Assembly (NCBI RefSeq): GCF_009754905.2
Contig: NZ_CP066775.1
Coordinates: 2,976,001 to 3,040,000, forward strand
From: Mucilaginibacter ginkgonis
Lineage (GTDB): Bacteria; Bacteroidota; Bacteroidia; Sphingobacteriales; Sphingobacteriaceae
Direction: 5' to 3'
DNA: 64,000 nucleotides
Positions 31,765-40,326 of this stretch are shown here, piece after piece. The notes below the pieces were generated by a model. It was not told where the DNA came from. It did no database searches and saw nothing but the letters and a program-made list of their open reading frames with translations. A program made the position numbers and the translations under genes. How positions within the stretch are numbered: position 1 is the stretch's first letter; each line of letters begins with the position of its first letter.

Positions 31765-34700
31765 ATGTACAGAGAATATAAGCAACTAGATCTGCCGCGC
31801 ATAGGTAAAGAGGTACTGGAGTTTTGGAAATCAAATAACATTTTCGAGAAAAGCATCAGCAGCCGCCCTGCGGACAATCCATATACTTTTTATGAAGGCC
31901 CGCCTTCTGCTAACGGTATGCCCGGCATCCACCACGTGATGGCCCGCTCTGTAAAGGATATCTTTTGCCGTTACAAAACGCTTAAGGGTTACCAGGTAAA
32001 ACGCAAAGGAGGCTGGGATACGCATGGCCTTCCAATAGAGCTTGCCGTTGAAAAATCGCTTGGCATTACCAAAGACGATATAGGCAAAAAAATTTCCATT
32101 GAAGATTACAACTCTGCCTGCCGCAAGGAGGTGATGAAGTATACCGATGTTTGGAACGACCTGACCGAAAAGATGGGTTACTGGGTAGACCTGCAAAACC
32201 CTTACGTTACCTATGAGAACGAGTACATCGAGACACTTTGGTGGATCCTGAAGCAGTTTTATAATAAAGACCTGCTGTACAAAGGTTATACCGTGCAGCC
32301 ATATTCGCCAAAGGCGGGTACCGGGCTTAGCTCGCACGAGCTTAACCAGCCGGGAACTTACCGCATGCTGAAGGACACATCTATAGTAGCTCAGTTCCAC
32401 CTCAAAAATGACCAGCAGCATCTATTGATGGATACGTTATTCGAGTCGAAAGATGAGGACACCGTGATCCTGGCGTGGACCACTACGCCGTGGACCTTAC
32501 CATCTAACTGTGCGCTGGCCGTAGGCGATAACATCAACTACGTAAAGATCAAAACCTTTAACCCGTACACCTTTAACCCGGTAAGCGTGGTGTTGGCGAA
32601 GGACCTGGTTAGCAAATATTTTAAAGCCGATAAAGAGCTTCCTAACTCCCTCTCCCTCGGGGAGCGCCGGGGTGAGGCTTCTTTACCTGTTACGTGGGAT
32701 GGCAAAGGCGGCGCGCCCTGGGTAAAAGTCGCCGACTTTAAGGGTAAAGACCTTTTAGGCCTGCGCTACCACCAGTTGATGCCGTACGTTACCAATGAAG
32801 ATTTGGAGCGCAACGCGTTCCGTGTGATCCCTGCCGACTTTGTTACTACCGAGGATGGTACCGGTATAGTTCACACCGCCTCTGTTTTTGGCGCGGATGA
32901 CTTTAGGGCATGTAAGGAAAATAATGTACCATCTGTAATGGTGCATGACGAAACCGGCAAGGAAGTACCATTGGTTGACAAGCAAGGTAAGTTTGTTGAT
33001 GAGGTGACCGATTTTGCAGGTCGTTATGTTAAGGAAGAATATTACAGCGATGAGGAACGCAACGATCCGAACTTTAAGCCTACCGATGTACTCATCGCGA
33101 TAAAGCTTAAGGAAGAAGACAAAGCGTTCGACGTTAAAAAATATGAGCACAGCTATCCGCATTGCTGGCGTACCGACAAGCCGATACTTTACTATCCGCT
33201 GGATAGCTGGTTTGTACGCACCACTTCTGTGAAGGATAAGATGGTGGAGCTCAATAAAACCATTAACTGGAAGCCGGAAAGCACAGGTACAGGCCGTTTT
33301 GGCAACTGGCTGGAAAATCTTGTCGACTGGAACCTCTCGCGTTCGCGTTTTTGGGGTACACCGCTGCCTATCTGGCGCGAAGAAAATGGCACCGAAGAAA
33401 AATGTGTCGGTTCTATAGCAGAACTTAAAGAAGAAATAGAACGCTCGATAGCCGCAGGCATGATGCCGGAGGGCTTTGACATTCCGGACCTGCACCGCCC
33501 ATATGTTGATGATGTGGTGCTGGTATCGAGCGGTGGCAGGCGCATGCTGCGCGAACCCGATCTTATAGACGTTTGGTTCGATTCGGGCGCAATGCCTTAC
33601 GCGCAATGGCACTTCCCTTTTGAAAATAAAGAAGCATTTGAGAACGCCTACCCGGCAGATTTCATCGCCGAAGGCGTGGATCAAACCCGCGGCTGGTTCT
33701 TTACCCTGCATGCCATAGCTGTTATGCTAAGCGAAGCAAGCAATGACGTGAAAGCTGTAAACCAAAAGGTGGGTAACAAGGGTATAGCATTTAAAAACGT
33801 AGTGTCAAATGGTTTGGTGCTCGACAAGAACGGCAACAAAATGTCTAAACGTTTAGGCAACGCTGTCGATCCGTTCGAAACTATCGATACTTTCAGTGCA
33901 GATGCGGCCCGCTGGTATATGATCAGCAACGCTTCGCCTTGGGACAACCTTAAATTTAATATCGAGGGTGTTGACGAGGTGCGCCGTAAGTTTTTCGGTA
34001 CACTATATAACACTTACTCCTTCTTTTCGCTGTACGCCAATATCGATGGCTTTAATTACAGCGAGGCCGACTTTAATGCTGTGGACAGGCCAGAGATAGA
34101 CCGCTGGATCATCTCTGTTCTAAATACGCTGACCAAAGAAGTCGACGGTTTTTACAACGATTTTGAACCTACTAAGGCAGCTCGCACGATACAGGAGTTT
34201 GTTGACGAGCACTTAAGCAACTGGTATGTGCGTTTAAGTCGCCGTCGTTTCTGGAGATCAGACAACTCGCAGGATAAAATATCGGCATACCAAACCTTGT
34301 ATACCTGTCTGGTAACCGTAAGCAAATTAATGAGCCCTATTGCTCCGTTCTTTGCAGAGCGTTTGTTCACCGACCTGAACAGCGCAACCCGAAAGGAAAA
34401 CGTAGAGTCGGTTCATTTAGCCACATTCCCAACTTACCACGCCGACTTAGTTGATCAAAAACTGGAAGAGCGTATGCACCTGGCGCAGGATGTTTCATCT
34501 CTTGTGCTGTCGTTGCGTAAAAAGGTGGGCATAAACGTCCGTCAGCCTTTAAGTCGGGTGTTGCTGCCGGTGTTAGACAATACCTTTCAATCGCAGGTAG
34601 ATTTGGTTAAAGAACTCATCCTTTCTGAAACCAATGTTAAAGACATAGAATACATTACAGATACTGCCGGCCTCATCACTAAAAAGATCAAGCCCAATTT

Positions 34701-35193
34701 TAAAGCTTTGGGCCCTAAAGTAGGCAAGGATATGAAGTCGGTTTCTGAAGCGATCACACAATTAACGCAGGCTGATATATCAACTTTAGAATCAACCGGC
34801 GAGGTAGCTGTGCTTGATGGGCGTTACACGATCACGACGGCAGAGGTGGAGATCATTGCCGAAGATGTACCCGGCTGGCAGGTAGCCTCTTTAGGCAAAC
34901 TCACCGTTGCATTGGATATCCATATCAGCGACGAGCTAAAGCAGGAAGGTACATCGCGCGAGTTAATAAACCGTGTACAAAACCTGCGTAAAACCAAAGG
35001 TTTTGAAGTTACTGATAAAATAAAGGTTGTCATAAGTGATAACCCCGTTATCGCGGGGGCGCTGCAAAACAATTTAGGCTATATTTGCGCCGAAATTTTA
35101 GCCGATACCATTCAGTTTGACAGTAGCTTAGCTGGCGGTGATGTAATCACTATAGACGATATTGAAATAAGAATTGCGATAAGTAAAGTATAA
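31765..35193 (+). CDS. ileS: Isoleucyl-tRNA synthetase (IleRS2-like) with a REP-derived in-frame insert
   Basis: 1142 residues. Charges tRNA-Ile. Class I motifs: HIGH-equivalent PGIHH (residues 53-57), GGWDTHGLPIE (the Thr marks the eukaryote-like type 2, often mupirocin-tolerant), the WTTTPWTLPSN editing-domain motif, and KMSKR starting at residue 692. Residues 294-305 (NSLSLGERRGEA) are encoded by a copy of the intergenic REP palindrome within the CP1 editing region. The frame remains open, so the protein is presumably functional. First gene of an operon with dksA-like and lspA. Confidence 0.96.
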   Translation: MYREYKQLDLPRIGKEVLEFWKSNNIFEKSISSRPADNPYTFYEGPPSANGMPGIHHVMARSVKDIFCRYKTLKGYQVKRKGGWDTHGLPIELAVEKSLGITKDDIGKKISIEDYNSACRKEVMKYTDVWNDLTEKMGYWVDLQNPYVTYENEYIETLWWILKQFYNKDLLYKGYTVQPYSPKAGTGLSSHELNQPGTYRMLKDTSIVAQFHLKNDQQHLLMDTLFESKDEDTVILAWTTTPWTLPSNCALAVGDNINYVKIKTFNPYTFNPVSVVLAKDLVSKYFKADKELPNSLSLGERRGEASLPVTWDGKGGAPWVKVADFKGKDLLGLRYHQLMPYVTNEDLERNAFRVIPADFVTTEDGTGIVHTASVFGADDFRACKENNVPSVMVHDETGKEVPLVDKQGKFVDEVTDFAGRYVKEEYYSDEERNDPNFKPTDVLIAIKLKEEDKAFDVKKYEHSYPHCWRTDKPILYYPLDSWFVRTTSVKDKMVELNKTINWKPESTGTGRFGNWLENLVDWNLSRSRFWGTPLPIWREENGTEEKCVGSIAELKEEIERSIAAGMMPEGFDIPDLHRPYVDDVVLVSSGGRRMLREPDLIDVWFDSGAMPYAQWHFPFENKEAFENAYPADFIAEGVDQTRGWFFTLHAIAVMLSEASNDVKAVNQKVGNKGIAFKNVVSNGLVLDKNGNKMSKRLGNAVDPFETIDTFSADAARWYMISNASPWDNLKFNIEGVDEVRRKFFGTLYNTYSFFSLYANIDGFNYSEADFNAVDRPEIDRWIISVLNTLTKEVDGFYNDFEPTKAARTIQEFVDEHLSNWYVRLSRRRFWRSDNSQDKISAYQTLYTCLVTVSKLMSPIAPFFAERLFTDLNSATRKENVESVHLATFPTYHADLVDQKLEERMHLAQDVSSLVLSLRKKVGINVRQPLSRVLLPVLDNTFQSQVDLVKELILSETNVKDIEYITDTAGLITKKIKPNFKALGPKVGKDMKSVSEAITQLTQADISTLESTGEVAVLDGRYTITTAEVEIIAEDVPGWQVASLGKLTVALDIHISDELKQEGTSRELINRVQNLRKTKGFEVTDKIKVVISDNPVIAGALQNNLGYICAEILADTIQFDSSLAGGDVITIDDIEIRIAISKV
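32646..32679 (+). repeat. REP-like palindrome inside ileS
   Basis: CTCCCTCTCCCTCGGGGAG followed by CGCCGGGGTGAGGCT matches the copy at 22044-22075 in layout and tail. It encodes residues 294-305 of IleRS. Confidence 0.88.
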
Positions 35194-35583
35194 ATGAAAA
35201 CAGAACAAACAGAGAAAACCAGATATTCTGACGCAGAATTAAAGGAATTTAAAGATCTTATTTTAGATAAGATCCGTGGTGCACGCGAAGAACTGAACGC
35301 TTTGGCATCATCATTAAGCAGCCCCAACACCAATGGTACTGATGATACTGCAGGTACTTACAAAACTTTAGAAGATGGTTCGGCTACTTTAGAAAAAGAA
35401 TCTATAAACCAATTAGCAGCCCGCCAAAAGAAATTTATAGAGCAGTTAGAGGCCGCTTTGGTACGCATAGAAAATAAAACTTATGGAGTTTGCCGTGAAA
35501 CCGGTAAGCTGATCCAAAAAGAGCGTTTACGCGCAGTGCCGCATACTACTTTGAGTATGGAAGCAAAAATGAAACAATACTAA
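35194..35583 (+). CDS. TraR/DksA family protein with degenerate zinc finger
   Basis: 129 residues. Long helical hairpin (SDAELKEFKDLILDKIRGAREEL) followed by the DksA-type C-terminal segment YGVCRETGKLIQKERLRAVPHTTL. Only one of the four zinc cysteines is present; this loss is common in Bacteroidota members. Likely an RNA polymerase secondary-channel protein, role uncertain. The ATG directly follows the ileS TAA. Confidence 0.88.
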   Translation: MKTEQTEKTRYSDAELKEFKDLILDKIRGAREELNALASSLSSPNTNGTDDTAGTYKTLEDGSATLEKESINQLAARQKKFIEQLEAALVRIENKTYGVCRETGKLIQKERLRAVPHTTLSMEAKMKQY

Positions 35584-36189
35584 ATGAAGCCAAGCTACAC
35601 CAGGCCTTTTATTCTTGCTTTTATTATTGTTATTGTAGACCAAATCGTTAAGATTTGGGTGCATTCGCACATGTATCTTGGCGAACGAATCCAGTTTTTG
35701 GGAAACCGCGGCATGCTCCTGTATACCGAAAACAACGGTATGGCCTTTGGCTGGGAACTGGGGGGCGAGTGGGGTAAACTTGCGCTCACCTTATTCAGGA
35801 TTGGCGCAGTAGCAGGTATAGGGTACGGGTTGATCTATTTGATCCGCCACAGGTACCACCGTGGGTTGATCATGAATATGGCGCTGATATTTGCCGGTGC
35901 TGTCGGTAATATTGTCGATTCTACTTTCTACGGTATGATATACCATTACGCGCCCATCTTCCAGGGACGTGTTGTAGACATGTTTTATTTCCCTATCATC
36001 CACGGAACCTTTCCAAAGTCGTTCCCATTTTGGGCAGGTGAGGAGTTCGAGTTTTTCCGCCCGATATTCAACGTCGCCGATTCGGCCATTTCCATTGGTG
36101 TCATTATGATATTGCTTTACCAAAAGCGTTACTTTAAACACCAGGAAGCAGAGGTGAACCATCCGCACAGCGAGGTGGTGGAAGACTGA
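35584..36189 (+). CDS. lspA: Lipoprotein signal peptidase (signal peptidase II)
   Basis: 201 residues with four membrane helices. Removes signal peptides from prolipoproteins. Catalytic Asp residues lie in GAVGNIVDS and FNVADSAIS; the N-terminus has the VDQIVKIW motif and NNGMAFG follows. Longer than the approximately 165-residue E. coli enzyme, as is usual in Bacteroidota. Its ATG directly follows the previous stop; the operon ends at the terminator 36230-36259. Confidence 0.96.
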   Translation: MKPSYTRPFILAFIIVIVDQIVKIWVHSHMYLGERIQFLGNRGMLLYTENNGMAFGWELGGEWGKLALTLFRIGAVAGIGYGLIYLIRHRYHRGLIMNMALIFAGAVGNIVDSTFYGMIYHYAPIFQGRVVDMFYFPIIHGTFPKSFPFWAGEEFEFFRPIFNVADSAISIGVIMILLYQKRYFKHQEAEVNHPHSEVVED

Positions 36190-36229
36190 TTTTTTAGATG
36201 TGCTGATATGCAGATGTGCAAATAATATA

Positions 36230-36259
36230 GAAGCCGCTCTATATAAAGCGGCTTCTTTT
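36230..36259 (+). terminator. Terminator of the ileS operon
   Basis: GAAGCCGCT (36230-36238) pairs with AGCGGCTTC (36247-36255), followed by TTTT. Confidence 0.85.
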
Positions 36260-36271
36260 GTTTTAGCCTTC

Positions 36272-36360
36272 TGTCATGCCGAACTTGATTCGGCATCTCA
36301 CATGCAAATCTTTGTATTGGTAATTGTCCTTTGAGATCCCGAAACAAGTTCGGGATGACA
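36272..36360. repeat. Paired-arm palindromic element, family A
   Basis: Left arm 36272-36298 (TGTCATGCCGAACTTGATTC...), right arm 36333-36360. The right arm carries CCCG/CGGG where others have GCCG/CGGC, a paired change within that arm that keeps its own hairpin. Confidence 0.85.
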
Positions 36361-36369
36361 TACCTAAAC

Positions 36370-37440
36370 TCAAAACAAACTTGTTTGCCTGCCGCCTAAG
36401 GGGGTAAACAGAGACAGGTCATAAGCCGGCATACCTTTGCCTGCCAGGAAACGGTTACAAGCCATTTTATACAATTGATGTATAGATTCTGCTACGTTGC
36501 CATCGCCGGACATGCGCCTGCCGTATTGGGTATCATTGATGCGCCCGCCATGGCATTCAGCTATTTGGTTTAACACTTTATCTGCCCGGTCGGGGAAGGC
36601 TTTATATATCCAGTCTGTAAAAATATCCCCGATGCTGCCGTTGAGCCTAGCAATGGTAAAGCCCGCGTCAACCGCACCGCGGCCTGCGGCCGCGCGGATG
36701 ATATCAGCAACTTCATTGCTGTTTAACCCGGGGATTATAGGCGCAGCCATTACACGCACTGGTACACCGGCAGTTGATAGTTTTTCTATTACCGTTAACC
36801 TGCCGCTTGCGGTAACTGTGCGCGGTTCCAGCTTCTGGCGCAGCTGCTCGTTAAGAGAGGTGATGGATACGTTAACATGGGCTAACTGCATTTTAGCCAT
36901 TTCACTTAAAATGTCAATGTCGCGCAGCACAAGGTTGTTCTTGGTGATAATGCTCACCGGATTTTTATATTTTAAAAAGACTTGAAGCAGCTGTCGGGTT
37001 ATCTCCAGCTTGCGTTCTACAGGTTGGTAGCAGTCTGTATTACCAGAAAGCACAATTGGTGTAACCTGGTAACCTCTTTTGTTAAAGTATTTTTCGAGCA
37101 GTTGCGGAGCGTTAGGCTTCACCATTATCTTTCGCTCAAAATCTAATCCCGCACTAAAGCCAAAATATTCATGACTATTGCGTGCATAACAGTAAATGCA
37201 GCCATGCTCGCAACCCTGATACGGGTTTATAGAATGCATATTTTGCAGATCTGGGCTGTTGCTTTCGCTTACGATCTTTTTGGGGTTCTCGTAATAATAT
37301 TGTGTAGCCTCGTTCTCTAAAAATGGTTCATCCAATCCTTCGGGATGGTCTAGAACATATTTAGATTTAAGAAACTTATTGTGCGTATTAACCTGCGCAC
37401 CGCGACCCTTAAAATATTCGGGGTTATCTTCAAAAGGCAT
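36370..37440 (-). CDS. PA0069-family radical SAM protein
   Basis: 356 residues. The [4Fe-4S]/SAM motif is CEHGCIYCYA, with the preceding NPYQG and following AGLDFERKIMVKPNAP typical of the SplB-like PA0069 family. N-terminus begins with GRGAQVN, conserved in this group. The reaction is not established; spore-photolyase-like names for it are misleading. Stand-alone gene. Confidence 0.9.
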   Translation of the reverse strand: MPFEDNPEYFKGRGAQVNTHNKFLKSKYVLDHPEGLDEPFLENEATQYYYENPKKIVSESNSPDLQNMHSINPYQGCEHGCIYCYARNSHEYFGFSAGLDFERKIMVKPNAPQLLEKYFNKRGYQVTPIVLSGNTDCYQPVERKLEITRQLLQVFLKYKNPVSIITKNNLVLRDIDILSEMAKMQLAHVNVSITSLNEQLRQKLEPRTVTASGRLTVIEKLSTAGVPVRVMAAPIIPGLNSNEVADIIRAAAGRGAVDAGFTIARLNGSIGDIFTDWIYKAFPDRADKVLNQIAECHGGRINDTQYGRRMSGDGNVAESIHQLYKMACNRFLAGKGMPAYDLSLFTPLGGRQTSLF

Positions 37441-37468
37441 TCACAAATTTGCTAATTAATTTAGCAAA

Positions 37469-38116
37469 TCACAATTGCACGTATTGGTTTTTTATGGCAT
37501 ACATAGCCAAGCCAACACGGCTTTTTACATCGAGTTTTTCAAACAGCTGGTCGCGGTATCCGTCAACAGTACGAACGCTCACATTCATCTTATCGGCAAT
37601 TTCCCGATAGGTTAGTTCTGTGCCGGTAAGTTTCAAAAAGTCCAGTTCGCGCTGGCTGAGTTTAATGCCGTCATCAGCTTTAATATAATTACCCATTAAA
37701 TACTTGGTCACGAAAGGCGGAAAGAAAAAATCATTTTCTGCAACCTTTTTTAACGCATGCTCGAATTCGTCAGGCTCAGCATCTTTTAACAAGTAGCCGT
37801 TAACACCTAATTTTAACATGCGCGTAATTTTTTCGGGGTCGCCGTGCATAGAAAGCACAATGATCTTTACATCAGGATAATTCTTTTTAAGCCATTCCGC
37901 ACCGATGAAACCGTCCATGCCTGGCATATTGATATCCAGCAAAACAATATCGGGCATTGTCTTGGGTTTTACCCTGTCTATCAATTCCTGCCCGTTAGAT
38001 GCTTCAAAGATCACATTAAAGCCTTCAATTTGCGCAATTAATTGAGCAATGCCTGTTCTAAAAAGCTTATGGTCGTCAACTAATGCAATTTGTAACGGCT
38101 TATTAAGCGGGTTCAT
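37469..38116 (-). CDS. NarL/FixJ-family response regulator
   Basis: 215 residues. Receiver domain with the acidic pocket in LVDDHKLFR, phosphoacceptor Asp in DIVLLDINMPGMDG and Lys in LKDAEPDEF; LuxR-type DNA-binding helix-turn-helix at the C-terminus (LTYREIADKMNVSVRTVDGYR). It overlaps the upstream kinase gene by 14 bp, so it is its partner. Confidence 0.95.
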   Translation of the reverse strand: MNPLNKPLQIALVDDHKLFRTGIAQLIAQIEGFNVIFEASNGQELIDRVKPKTMPDIVLLDINMPGMDGFIGAEWLKKNYPDVKIIVLSMHGDPEKITRMLKLGVNGYLLKDAEPDEFEHALKKVAENDFFFPPFVTKYLMGNYIKADDGIKLSQRELDFLKLTGTELTYREIADKMNVSVRTVDGYRDQLFEKLDVKSRVGLAMYAIKNQYVQL

Positions 38117-38894
38117 GTTGTAGTGTATAATTTAAGGTAACCTTGCAGCCATGCCCGTTCTCACTAACGATATCGGCATTTGCACCAATTAGCCCGGCGC
38201 GGTTCTGCATGTTTTTTAAGCCTGATCCTTTATGCTGATCGATTATGCCCATATAGAAACCATCGCCGTCATCGGTGATCGTCAGGCGCAGGTCGTCCGC
38301 ATAAGTTAAGTCCACTGTTAGATTTTTTGCATTGGCATGTTTCAGTACATTGTTCACCGACTCTTGAAAGATCCGGAATAGCACCAATTCATGTTTTGGT
38401 TCTATTGGCACCGGTATACCTGTAAGATTAAATTTGGCTAAAAGCAGGCCGCTTTTATTAATTTTCTCTGTTTCGTATTTTATAGTCTCAGCCAGGCCTG
38501 ATGCTTTTATGATATCGAAACTCATGCTTTTCGACAGGTCGCGCAGGTCGCTTATAGCATTAGACAGCAATTCGCGGCTTTCTTTAATTTTTTCTTCTGA
38601 TGTTGAAGGATCTTTTGCCGCGATACCAAGAGAGAGTTTTACAAAAGACAGCACCTGGCCAATGTTGTCATGTATCTCGCGGCTTACATATTGAAGCGTC
38701 TCGTCCTGGACCTCAATTTGTGTCTTAAGGATTTCCTGTTTGCGGTTTTCTTCAATACCGGTAAGCTTTCGGCGGTGTTCAAACGTCTTACGCTGATAAA
38801 TGAACAGTATGGTTATTATGAATAAAACGAAAAGGGCAAGTATCCCGATCGAGACTGCAAGCAACACCCAAATATCTAACCCGTTAGCACCCAA
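38103..38894 (-). CDS. Sensor histidine kinase (HisKA_3 type)
   Basis: 263 residues from a TTG (no ATG in range; an in-frame stop lies two codons upstream). One N-terminal membrane helix, then a short coiled segment, phosphoacceptor His in YVSREIHDNIGQVLSFVK, and the HATPase domain with NVLKHANAKN, DDGDGF and GSGLKNMQNRAGLIGA. There is almost no periplasmic part, so the signal is probably intramembrane or supplied by a partner such as the neighbouring membrane protein. Confidence 0.92.
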   Translation of the reverse strand: MGANGLDIWVLLAVSIGILALFVLFIITILFIYQRKTFEHRRKLTGIEENRKQEILKTQIEVQDETLQYVSREIHDNIGQVLSFVKLSLGIAAKDPSTSEEKIKESRELLSNAISDLRDLSKSMSFDIIKASGLAETIKYETEKINKSGLLLAKFNLTGIPVPIEPKHELVLFRIFQESVNNVLKHANAKNLTVDLTYADDLRLTITDDGDGFYMGIIDQHKGSGLKNMQNRAGLIGANADIVSENGHGCKVTLNYTLQHEPA

Positions 38895-38996
38895 TAGTTA
38901 TAAGCAGTGCCGGGAAATTAGGGGCCCGGCCGCTCTGCCATAAATATAAAACAATAATTTAAGTGAAAACTGAATTACCTGAACAAATGACACTTG

Positions 38997-39752
38997 TTAA
39001 AACTGTAATTCGCCGACGGTCTTTTTGCCAAAGGCGCTTTTTACAAACACAACTAAAATGCATAAGTAATGAAGCAGATTGGTGAGCCATAAAAACGGAG
39101 ACATACCATGAAGCTGAGCAGCCGCGTATGAATAAGCTTCTGCTTTCCTTTGGAGCATGTCTGTCAGGAAATTTGGGTTCTCCTTAAGAGACAAGCCTAC
39201 CATATAAGTCTGCGCGGAAAAATAAACTGTGCTGAACGCGTAGTAAAACAACATGCCGGACACCGCCAAAAGCACGTAGACATTCAAATATTCATAGCGC
39301 GAGATACTGTCAAATATTCCCTTGAAATAAAATATGCTAATTATAGTGATCAGTAAGCCTCTTATTATTGTGCTATAGCCATTATGGACTATAGCGCCGT
39401 AAGGGTCTGCTGTACTTTCTTTGATAAACGGATATCCTAACATAAAGGTTACTGCCACCAACAGTACGATGCTGCCTGCTATAAATTTCTTAACCGGCCG
39501 GCTATTTACATTCCGATAAATAAACCAGGCAAACAATGCATACTCACACGCGCCCCCTAAAAAATATACAGGAAGATTGTTTCTGAATTTAACCTTAAAA
39601 AAGTGTGCAAGCACTTCGTCCAGCAACGAGCATAATACTGCTAATGCCAAAGGCACAATGTTACGCTCAAGTTTGTTGACTATAATTGCATACAACCCTA
39701 TCAAACTATCGAGTAGAACTATTAAAATAGTTATGTAATATAAGTTGCTCAA
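38997..39752 (-). CDS. Uncharacterised polytopic membrane protein
   Basis: 251 residues from a TTG two bases after the stop of the gene ahead. About seven or eight helices, with an internal CEYALFAWFIYRN segment whose Glu-Tyr pair also occurs in other Bacteroidota membrane proteins found beside histidine kinases (from memory). Function unknown. It is followed by the kinase/regulator pair after a 102-bp gap, suggesting a signalling context. Confidence 0.6.
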   Translation of the reverse strand: MSNLYYITILIVLLDSLIGLYAIIVNKLERNIVPLALAVLCSLLDEVLAHFFKVKFRNNLPVYFLGGACEYALFAWFIYRNVNSRPVKKFIAGSIVLLVAVTFMLGYPFIKESTADPYGAIVHNGYSTIIRGLLITIISIFYFKGIFDSISRYEYLNVYVLLAVSGMLFYYAFSTVYFSAQTYMVGLSLKENPNFLTDMLQRKAEAYSYAAAQLHGMSPFLWLTNLLHYLCILVVFVKSAFGKKTVGELQF

Positions 39753-39754
39753 TA

Positions 39755-40096
39755 TTAAAGTATAGAACCATCATCCCCGCCACCGCACTGCGGTGGGCAT
39801 GGTGCCAATTCTTCGTAAACTTGTGTGTCGTCTTCGCCACGCTTTATATTTTTGCCGTCAGCATCAACGCCAACCAATACCAGTGTGTGCCCTTGAGCTA
39901 AACCTACAGGACCTTTAGGTAAACCGTTCTCTAAAGCAATGAAAAACCGGACAGACTTACAATCTTTTTGCGATATAATATTTTGCAAATATTGCGCGTC
40001 TATCAGCAATGAATGTATATCGCCGTCGTTACAAGCTTCGTTATAATCGCTTACCATTTTTTGCGCTGCAGAGAGTTGCATTTGTTTACCAGCCAT
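39755..40096 (-). CDS. Small uncharacterised protein ending in a CPPxC motif
   Basis: 113 residues, soluble, no signal peptide. The middle contains FFIALENGLPK and HTLVLVGVDADGKNI, and the C-terminus is PCPPQCGGGDDGSIL. This layout (about 110 residues, C-terminal CPxxC plus a short tail) resembles a Bacteroidota family of unknown function. It has two more Cys and no metal motif beyond the tail. Translationally close to the membrane protein downstream (2-bp gap). Confidence 0.65.
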   Translation of the reverse strand: MAGKQMQLSAAQKMVSDYNEACNDGDIHSLLIDAQYLQNIISQKDCKSVRFFIALENGLPKGPVGLAQGHTLVLVGVDADGKNIKRGEDDTQVYEELAPCPPQCGGGDDGSIL

Positions 40097-40326
40097 TGTA
40101 CCAGAGATTAAATTGTTGATCTAAATCTAAATCCCCGGTGAAAAATTCCATACCGTGTTTTCACGGTATTTTTTGGGTGTTTTAACTACCTGTAGACGTG
40201 ATCTACGGCTTTACCTTTATAGCATTCACAAACTTTATGTTTATAAAGTTAGTTTAAAAAGGCCAGTGTTAAAATCCTAAACCTTATCACAAGCAAACAC
40301 AACATAACGGTGCATGTTATTCAAAC
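40097..40326. promoter_or_regulatory. Divergent regulatory region with two hairpins
   Basis: ATACCGTG-TTTT-CACGGTAT (40150-40169) followed by five T resembles a terminator or attenuator reading toward the metallophosphoesterase. AACTTTAT (40231-40238) and ATAAAGTT (40243-40250) form a second perfect inverted repeat, a possible operator. Confidence 0.5.

Noticed and set aside
32755..33711. 318-codon open frame antisense to ileS
   Set aside because: It lies wholly within ileS on the other strand, has no family features and is explained by codon bias of the sense gene.
35194..35583. Canonical zinc-binding DksA
   Set aside because: Only one of the four zinc cysteines is present, so the label is limited to TraR/DksA-like.
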